Positions 58,959 through 64,000 of a DNA stretch of 64,000 nt are shown piece by piece. The DNA comes from Treponema saccharophilum DSM 2985 (lineage in GTDB: Bacteria; Spirochaetota; Spirochaetia; Treponematales; Treponemataceae): NCBI RefSeq assembly GCF_000255555.1, contig NZ_AGRW01000052.1, positions 62,001-126,000 on the forward strand, in the 5' to 3' direction. The position numbers and the translations under genes were made by a program. Position 1 is the stretch's first letter. The number at the start of each line of letters is the position of its first letter. The notes beneath the pieces were generated by a model. That model searched no databases. It had not been told where the DNA came from and worked only from the letters and a program-made list of their open reading frames with translations.

Positions 58959-59010
58959 CGTCGGGGCGCTGCGGTTTGGAATGCTTGATACGTTTTCAAG
59001 ACTGGGGGAA

Positions 59011-59019
59011 TGATATAAT
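59011..59019 (+). promoter_or_regulatory. Extended -10 promoter of the lipoprotein pair
   Basis: TGA-TATAAT with TATAAT at 59014-59019. The leader to the ATG at 59080 is about 54 nt, with GGTGAG upstream of the start. Confidence 0.6.
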
Positions 59020-59079
59020 ATAACAAAAAAAATATTGTCGTCCCGGACTGAAATCCGGCATGACGCGAATGGTGAGCAT

Positions 59080-60015
59080 ATGACGTATCTTCTGAAATCA
59101 GTTCGGGCGGCGTTTGTCCTTGCGGCGGCTCTTGTTGTTTCCGGCTGCGCTTCCCTGTCATTTGAAAAAACGGGTGACATAATCAGCAAATCGAACCTTT
59201 GCGCGGGCGAAAAAATCGGGGAGGGGCGCATCTTCTTTTCGGAGAAGAAAAGCGCGCTCGGAGCTTTTTTTGCCGGAAAAAGCGTGGAAAAGCCGCGCGA
59301 TTTGAAAAAGGGCGATTTCTTCATCTCCGGAAGGCGGACAATCTCCGACACGCAGGGGTCTATACGGTTTTCCGGCGAGGACGCGCTTTCCGATTTCATT
59401 TTCTCGTCGAACGGATATGCGTACCGGTGGGAGGGGAGCGCGCTTGAGGACGGAGAATCGGTTCCCCTCATTTACGATTTTTACGTTTACGGCGATTTCC
59501 CGAAGGATTTCGACCTCGTGAAAGGATATTGCGGCGCGCCGGAACCTTCTTCCGTTTCGCAGAAAGTCAGGGCGTTCCTCTTCGATTCCGTTCCCGACGG
59601 CGGCGGGCGGCTTACGATGCCCCATCGCATAGACAGCTCCCGCCGGAAGATTCCGTTCGTCGTCGCGGAATTCGTGTCGGAAAGCGGCGCGGAATTCGCC
59701 ATAAGCGCGACTCGCGACTACGGGTACAGGATTGGCAGGGCGACGGGAAAGTACGCGGAGATGAGCGAGGGCGAGCTTTGGGAGCTTTTCAGCGACTGGA
59801 CGACGGTGCGGGATTTCGTTTTTGACGGGAACCAGGTCTTCCAGATTACGGACAAGGAGGGCGGCGTCCTTTATGCCGAATGCTCGTCGGGCGGTTATGA
59901 GATGTATGCCGCCGCTTCCGGAAACGCCGGGGAGGTCGGGCAGTGCATAAAGTCGTTCATCGGGTATTTGTGGGCGCTCGACGAGCACAACAAGTCGCGC
60001 TCCCGGCTTGAGTAG
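59080..60015 (+). CDS. Putative lipoprotein, unknown function
   Basis: A 311-residue product with signal peptide and lipobox V-V-S-G-C (about Cys23), so lipidated. The mature part is beta-rich (F-F-I-S-G-R-R-T-I-S-D, Y-A-Y-R-W-E-G-S-A-L) and ends in a hydrophobic helix (Q-C-I-K-S-F-I-G-Y-L-W-A-L). I do not recognise a family. The frame opens at 59035; the ATG at 59080 is preferred for its site and signal peptide. The next lipoprotein gene follows 9 bp later. Confidence 0.65.
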   Translation: MTYLLKSVRAAFVLAAALVVSGCASLSFEKTGDIISKSNLCAGEKIGEGRIFFSEKKSALGAFFAGKSVEKPRDLKKGDFFISGRRTISDTQGSIRFSGEDALSDFIFSSNGYAYRWEGSALEDGESVPLIYDFYVYGDFPKDFDLVKGYCGAPEPSSVSQKVRAFLFDSVPDGGGRLTMPHRIDSSRRKIPFVVAEFVSESGAEFAISATRDYGYRIGRATGKYAEMSEGELWELFSDWTTVRDFVFDGNQVFQITDKEGGVLYAECSSGGYEMYAAASGNAGEVGQCIKSFIGYLWALDEHNKSRSRLE

Positions 60016-60024
60016 AGGAATTTT

Positions 60025-60393
60025 ATGAGACGAAAAATCTGCGTCCTTGCTTTTGTTGCCTCCGCTTTTTTGTTTTTGTCGTGCGAGGCGTTCTTTGAGG
60101 CGTTCTTTTTTGCGGAAATCGAGGGCGCCGAATTCTCCGGCGACTTCAGGACAATCTGCGTCCATTACGACAAGGTTCCTTCGGATGCAAGCGTCTCCGT
60201 CACGGTATACAGGAAATCAGGATGGCGTGACGACTCATTTTGGGTGGTCGATTTCAGCTACAACGCGTTCCGGAACGCCCGGGAATCAATCGTCGTGCTG
60301 AACAAGGAAGTCCCGGAAAAAGGCTCGGTCGTCATAACGGCGGCTGACGGCAATTCCGAGCTTTTCGGCAAGACCGTCCTTTACCGGAAGTGA
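60025..60393 (+). CDS. Small putative lipoprotein
   Basis: A 122-residue product with a clear signal peptide ending F-L-F-L-S-C (about Cys20). The mature part is mostly beta (F-R-T-I-C-V-H-Y-D-K-V, V-S-V-T-V-Y-R-K-S-G-W) and unknown to me. AGAGGA lies before the ATG. Co-transcribed with the larger lipoprotein 9 bp upstream, so the two may act together on the envelope. Confidence 0.65.
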   Translation: MRRKICVLAFVASAFLFLSCEAFFEAFFFAEIEGAEFSGDFRTICVHYDKVPSDASVSVTVYRKSGWRDDSFWVVDFSYNAFRNARESIVVLNKEVPEKGSVVITAADGNSELFGKTVLYRK

Positions 60394-60413
60394 CGTCGCG
60401 CGCTTTTTTAATT

Positions 60414-60578
60414 GGCTCTGTCCGGATTTTCGGTGGATACATGTTTCTGTCGACATTTTTAGAGATTGTCACACGGATTTGAGATTCCTAACGGAATCTC
60501 TTTTGAATGAAAACGCGGGATGATAAATCCGATTGTCATATGACAAAATTTAAATCAACCGTTTTTACGGACATAGCC
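60414..60578. mobile_element. MITE-like element, copy 2 (165 bp)
   Basis: Ends GGCTCTGTCCG and CGGACATAGCC are inverted with one mismatch. Flanks are near-identical 8-bp repeats TTTTAATT (60406-60413) and TTTTGATT (60579-60586). It shares the internal GAGATTCC-taac-GGAATCTC hairpin and most of its length with copy 1 at 33397. At the tenth base of the ends copy 1 has a T-A pair and copy 2 has a C-G pair, a compensatory change. Confidence 0.8.
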
Positions 60579-60586
60579 TTTTGATT

Positions 60587-60680
60587 TGTTTTCCGAACGG
60601 ATTTCTTTGGAATCGGATTCCTTGAAAAATCCGTTCGGCATGACAATATCTGAATCAATCGTTTTCAGGCAGGGCGTATC
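60587..60680. repeat. Decayed relative of the MITE with a long hairpin
   Basis: CCGAACGGATTT (60593-60604) pairs perfectly with AAATCCGTTCGG (60627-60638). The following CATGACA, AATCAATCG and TTTCAGGCAGGGC resemble the 3' half of MITE copy 1. The left arm also resembles the hairpin at 16824. It is probably a diverged third element that abuts copy 2. Confidence 0.45.
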
Positions 60681-60710
60681 AAAAAAGGCGGCTGGAAAAA
60701 TCCGGCCGCC
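60681..60710 (-). terminator. Rho-independent terminator of the acyl-CoA synthetase gene
   Basis: GGCGGCTGG (60687-60695) pairs with CCGGCCGCC (60702-60710; one G-U). On the minus strand it is followed by a T-run (A-run 60681-60686). Confidence 0.8.
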
Positions 60711-60718
60711 GTCAGCTG

Positions 60719-62398
60719 TTATTTGTCGTTCTCGCGGATTTCGACGCGGCGGATTTTTCCGCTTATCGTTTTCGGAAGCTCGCTGACGAATTCGAGGACG
60801 CGCGGATGCTTGTAGCTTGCCGTCTTCGACTTCACGAATTCCATGATTTCCTGCTCAAGCTCCTTCGTCGGCTCGTATCCCTTCGTGAGGACGACGGTCG
60901 CCTTGACTGCCTGCCCGCGGTGCTTGTCCGGGATTCCCGTGACCGCGCATTCGAGGACGGCGGGATGCTGCTGGAAGACGCTCTCAACCTCGAACGGGCT
61001 GACCCTGTATCCGGCCGTCTTTATGAGGTCGTCCGCGCGCCCGACGAACCAGATGTATCCGTCCTCGTCGTATTTTGCCGTGTCGCCGGTGTGGTACAGG
61101 CCGTCCTTGAACGCGTTCGCCGTAAGCTCCTCGTCGTTGTAGTAGCCCGCGAATAGCCCGACGGGATGCCCCTTCGTGAATTTGAGGACGATGGAGCCGA
61201 CTTCACCGGGCGCGCATTTTTTGCCGTCGCCGCCGATTATCTCCAAATCGTATCCGGGGGCGGGTTTTCCCATCGAGCCGGGCTTCGGCTCCATTCCGGT
61301 GAAGTTTCCGGCGATAATCGTGCTTTCCGTCTGCCCGTATCCCTCGAACATCTTGATTCCTGTCTGCTCGTAGAATTTGTTGTAGACCTCGGAGTTGAGC
61401 GCCTCGCCCGCAGTGACGCAGTATTTGAGCGACGAGAGGTTGAACTTCTTGAGGTTCGAGCGGATGAGGTAGCGGTAGACGGTCGGCGGGGCGCAGAACG
61501 TGTTTATTCCGTATTCCTCGATTTTGTGCATGAGGAGGGCTGGCTTGAACTGAATCATGTCGTACACGAAGACGGCGCTGCCGCAAATCCACTGGCCGTA
61601 TATCTTTCCCCAGACCGCCTTAGCCCAGCCCGTCTCCGCCACCGAGAAATGGAGCCCGTCGTCGATGACGTTCTGCCACCACTTCGCGGTCGTGATGTGC
61701 CCGAGCGGGTAGAGGAAGTTGTGCTGGACCATCTTCGGGTTTCCCGACGTTCCCGACGTGAAATAGAGGAGCATCGTGTCGTTTCCGCAGGGGAACGCGC
61801 TTCCCTCGGGCTTCTTGAAATCTTCGCCGAACGCCGCCACTTCCTTTCCGAAGTCGAGCCATTCCTTTTTCGTCTTCGTGTCGTTTTTCTGCGAGCGGAC
61901 AATCACCATTTTCTCGACGCTCGTGGATTTTTCGAGCGCCGCCTCGATTTCGCCGATTATCTTTTCCTCGTCGAGGGCGACAATCATCTTCACCTTCGCC
62001 GCGTTGAACCGGTACTCAATGTCTTTCGTCAGCAGCTGGTTCGTCGCGGGGATAGCGACCGCGCCGATTCTGTGCATGGCAAGGAGAATCACCCAGAATT
62101 CCCAGCGCCTGCGGAGAATCATCATCACTTTGTCGCCTTTCCGTATTCCCTGCGCGGAAAAAAATGCCGCGGCCTGCTTCGATTTCCTTGAAAGCTCCGA
62201 GAACGTGAACGTCCTCTCGTTGCCGTCGTCGTCGCACCACACGAGCGCGCGTTTCTCGGGCGCGTCCTTTGCGTATCTGTCCACCACGTCGTACGCGAAG
62301 TTGAAGTCAGCAGGCGCCTTTATCTCGTATTTTGATTTCAGCTCGTCGTAGGAGATGTTTTCGTCGGTTAGATTTGTAAACTCTTTTATCAGGTTCAT
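60719..62398 (-). CDS. AMP-forming acyl-CoA synthetase
   Basis: An ANL-superfamily enzyme that activates a carboxylic acid to its CoA thioester via an acyl-AMP. 559 residues. The AMP loop is Y-F-T-S-G-T-S-G-N-P-K-M. Later motifs are Y-G-Q-T-E-S and Y-H-T-G-D-T-A (ATP/ribose Asp), R-A-D-D-L-I-K-T-A-G-Y-R hinge, and the catalytic Lys in K-T-I-S-G-K-I-R-R. Overall it resembles the medium-chain acyl-CoA synthetase group more than acetyl-CoA synthetase. The substrate is unknown. It is last in a minus-strand row behind the chemoreceptor and marR genes, so the MarR protein may regulate it. Confidence 0.85.
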   Translation of the reverse strand: MNLIKEFTNLTDENISYDELKSKYEIKAPADFNFAYDVVDRYAKDAPEKRALVWCDDDGNERTFTFSELSRKSKQAAAFFSAQGIRKGDKVMMILRRRWEFWVILLAMHRIGAVAIPATNQLLTKDIEYRFNAAKVKMIVALDEEKIIGEIEAALEKSTSVEKMVIVRSQKNDTKTKKEWLDFGKEVAAFGEDFKKPEGSAFPCGNDTMLLYFTSGTSGNPKMVQHNFLYPLGHITTAKWWQNVIDDGLHFSVAETGWAKAVWGKIYGQWICGSAVFVYDMIQFKPALLMHKIEEYGINTFCAPPTVYRYLIRSNLKKFNLSSLKYCVTAGEALNSEVYNKFYEQTGIKMFEGYGQTESTIIAGNFTGMEPKPGSMGKPAPGYDLEIIGGDGKKCAPGEVGSIVLKFTKGHPVGLFAGYYNDEELTANAFKDGLYHTGDTAKYDEDGYIWFVGRADDLIKTAGYRVSPFEVESVFQQHPAVLECAVTGIPDKHRGQAVKATVVLTKGYEPTKELEQEIMEFVKSKTASYKHPRVLEFVSELPKTISGKIRRVEIRENDK

Positions 62399-62475
62399 TT
62401 GAAAATCCTTTGTCTGTTGTTTTCGCGTAAAATTAGACAGCGGAGATGAAAAAATGTTGCGGAAAAATCAGTTTT

Positions 62476-62922
62476 TTATGGGAAATCTCTGTCGTCCGAT
62501 ATGTTCTGCGAGAGGCGGACGAGAAGAGAGAGGAGCGTCCTCACGTCCTCGTCCGCAAGCCCCCGGTACGCCGTTGCCAGAAGTTCCTGCGACAGCGCCG
62601 ATGTCGTCTCGTTGTATGCGCGCCCCTTTTCCGTGAGGGAAACGAATTTCCTGCGGGAATCGGACGCGCAGACATGAATCTCGACAAGCCCGAGGTTCTC
62701 AAGCTTCTTTACGAGGGCTGTCGTCGTCGATTTGTCGCGGTTTATCTTTTCCGTCAGCTCGGAGAACGACAGCGCGCCCTTCGAGAGGCAGAAAAGAATG
62801 AATCCGTGGGAAGTCGCAAGGTCGGGAAGACCGTTCTCCGCCATTTTTTTGTGGAGGAAATTCTGCGACTGCGAATGGATGCGCGAAATCAGCGACAGCA
62901 CCGATGATACGCTGTATTCCAT
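62476..62922 (-). CDS. MarR-family transcriptional regulator
   Basis: A 148-residue winged-helix repressor. Recognition part F-S-E-L-T-E-K-I-N-R-D-K-S-T-T-T-A-L-V-K-K-L-E-N (helix-turn-helix) and wing with S-D-S-R-R-K-F-V-S-L-T-E-K-G, as in the family. MarR proteins usually sense small aromatic or lipidic ligands and control neighbouring genes. Its ATG overlaps the chemoreceptor stop (TGATG), so it is translated from the same mRNA. An acyl-CoA synthetase lies 77 bp downstream on the same strand, the most likely target. Confidence 0.85.
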   Translation of the reverse strand: MEYSVSSVLSLISRIHSQSQNFLHKKMAENGLPDLATSHGFILFCLSKGALSFSELTEKINRDKSTTTALVKKLENLGLVEIHVCASDSRRKFVSLTEKGRAYNETTSALSQELLATAYRGLADEDVRTLLSLLVRLSQNISDDRDFP

Positions 62923-64000
62923 CAGCTTATCTTGAATCCGTTTATCTTCGTCGAGATTGCGTTTATTGCCGAGTCGACGCGCTCCGCCGCTTCCGTGAGC
63001 TGCGTTTCGATTTTTGAGACGCTCTTCGCCGTCGAGCTTGTCCGCTCAAGCGATTCCTCGACCTCGCTTGCCGAGCGCGAAAGCTCCTCCGCGATTCCGT
63101 TGAGCTCGTCCTGGCTTGCCTTCATCTTGTCGCCGGCGTCGCGCACCACGAACGTCACCTCGCGCATCTGCTTGAGGACGTCGATTATCTGCTGCGAGCC
63201 GACGTCCTGCTCGCTCATCGCGTTGCGTATCGTCGTGACAATCTGCGACGTGTTGTCCATCTCGCTGTTCGTCGATTTGTAGATTGCGTCGGACTGCGCC
63301 GCCGCGTTCACGATTTTGTCGATGAGGGCTTTGATGTCCGCAATCTTCGTCTTGATTTCCTTCGACTGCACCGATGACGATTCCGCGAGCGTCCTGATTT
63401 CGTCCGAGACGACCGCGAATCCGCGCCCCGCGTCCCCCGCGTGCGCCGCCTCGATTGCGGCGTTCATGGCGAGAAGGTTCGTCTCGCTCGCGATGTTCGC
63501 GATTGTCTTGTTCGCGACGTCCAGGTCCTTCGATTTCTCCGACATCTCGTCCACGATTGTGCGGATTTCGCGCTGCGCAAGAAGACCTTTCTTGGAAAGT
63601 TCCTTGAGCTGCTCGAACGTCACGCTCATGTTCTCGCTCGATTTCGTGACGCTCCTGATGTTTCCTATCATCTCCTCGACGGCGGAGCTTGCCTCCTCGA
63701 CGGCGTTGCTCTGGCTGTTTATGAGTGAGTCGAGGTTCGTGACTTTCTCCGCGATTTCCCCGACGACGCGCTTCGAGTCCTGGACCGATGTGAGCTGCGT
63801 GTGCATCTGCCCCTCGGTCTCGCTGATTGATTTGTCGAGGTGCTCGACGTGGTCGTGCGTCTGCCCCAGGCTCCGGAGGAAATCCTCGTTCGCGGAAGAC
63901 ATAAGGTCGCGCGAGTTTGAGATGTCCGCGAAAAGCTGCTGCTGCTTCGCCATGAACTTGTTGAAGTTGTGCGTTATCTGCCCCACCTCGTTCGTCCCGC
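62922..64000 (-). CDS. Methyl-accepting chemotaxis protein, C-terminal part (partial)
   Basis: The frame is open to the window edge. The first visible residues ([14 protein letters not shown]) are the end of a HAMP domain. Then a long methylation-helix coiled coil and the signalling tip around [14 protein letters not shown] with [12 protein letters not shown]. The apparent start at 63986 is an internal GTG. The sensor domain lies outside the window. The stop overlaps the marR ATG. Confidence 0.9.
   Translation of the reverse strand, partial: GTNEVGQITHNFNKFMAKQQQLFADISNSRDLMSSANEDFLRSLGQTHDHVEHLDKSISETEGQMHTQLTSVQDSKRVVGEIAEKVTNLDSLINSQSNAVEEASSAVEEMIGNIRSVTKSSENMSVTFEQLKELSKKGLLAQREIRTIVDEMSEKSKDLDVANKTIANIASETNLLAMNAAIEAAHAGDAGRGFAVVSDEIRTLAESSSVQSKEIKTKIADIKALIDKIVNAAAQSDAIYKSTNSEMDNTSQIVTTIRNAMSEQDVGSQQIIDVLKQMREVTFVVRDAGDKMKASQDELNGIAEELSRSASEVEESLERTSSTAKSVSKIETQLTEAAERVDSAINAISTKINGFKIS

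Noticed and set aside
1-64000. tRNA, rRNA, CRISPR arrays, attachment sites, replication origin
   Set aside because: I read the intergenic regions for tRNA T-loop patterns, regularly spaced direct repeats and DnaA-box clusters and saw none. A covariance or repeat search would be more sensitive.

Overview
The window looks like chromosomal DNA of a spirochaete of the genus Treponema. The evidence is a class I lysyl-tRNA synthetase, a spirochaete/mitochondrial-type EF-G, fliS followed by a FlgN-like gene, two chemoreceptors, many short lipoproteins with spirochaete-style lipoboxes (FFSC, FLSC, ASC, TGC) and outer-membrane proteins ending in Phe. The DNA is GC-rich by eye, and there is a pectate lyase. 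That fits a pectin-degrading rumen treponeme of the T. saccharophilum type, but the species is an inference. I found no rRNA, tRNA, CRISPR array, phage or complete insertion sequence.

Layout. 0-7 kb: end of polA, coaE, a SPOR-domain protein, a chemoreceptor, aspS (-), an EcsC-family protein and a lipoprotein. 7-13 kb: glycogen/maltodextrin genes, namely a 4-alpha-glucanotransferase and a very large GH13 amylase-like protein. 13-19.6 kb: PqqD-like protein and OPT peptide transporter, a divergent threonine synthase, a DUF3943-like membrane protein and an orphan TRAP binding protein. 19.7-25.7 kb: clpP, a UPF0158-GNAT fusion, a stand-alone DbpA-type RNA-binding protein, an MBL hydrolase, a YfcE-like phosphodiesterase, a lipoprotein, ybaK and a cysteine hydrolase. 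25.8-31.7 kb (-): lolA, rodZ-like, rimO and a UvrD/PcrA-type helicase. 32-39 kb: a PhnP-like MBL protein, rpmB, uvrB, a RecA/KaiC-like ATPase and EF-G. 39-45.7 kb: an outer-membrane protein, flgN-like, fliS, ftsH, nfo and a hypothetical gene. 45.8-53.4 kb is an accessory segment that looks less GC-biased: AAA/PD-(D/E)XK protein, a 45-residue lipoprotein, a HipA-like kinase, and a three-gene pectin locus (LRR lipoprotein, pectate lyase lipoprotein, outer-membrane beta-barrel). 53.5-64 kb: lysK, an unknown gene, metY, rubrerythrin, two lipoproteins, an acyl-CoA synthetase, marR and a chemoreceptor running off the end.

Three signals go beyond gene content. (1) At least ten genes have a -10 box (TATAmT-like, often preceded by TGn) ending exactly 6 or 7 nt before the ATG, so their mRNAs should start at the start codon (leaderless). 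The other genes have ordinary Shine-Dalgarno sites. (2) Two copies of a 165-175 bp MITE-like element have matching terminal inverted repeats and 8-bp target duplications. One copy sits inside a tandem duplication of the 3' end of uvrB. Other hairpin repeats are also dispersed between genes. (3) The rubrerythrin promoter carries two tandem 15-bp palindromes, one over the -10 box and one at the start point, which looks like an operator for an unidentified repressor.

Working together: the pectin locus could capture, cut and import polygalacturonate, and the 7-13 kb locus handles stored or imported alpha-glucan. uvrB, the UvrD-like helicase, nfo and polA cover excision repair. lolA with the many lipoproteins, ftsH and clpP cover envelope and protein quality control.
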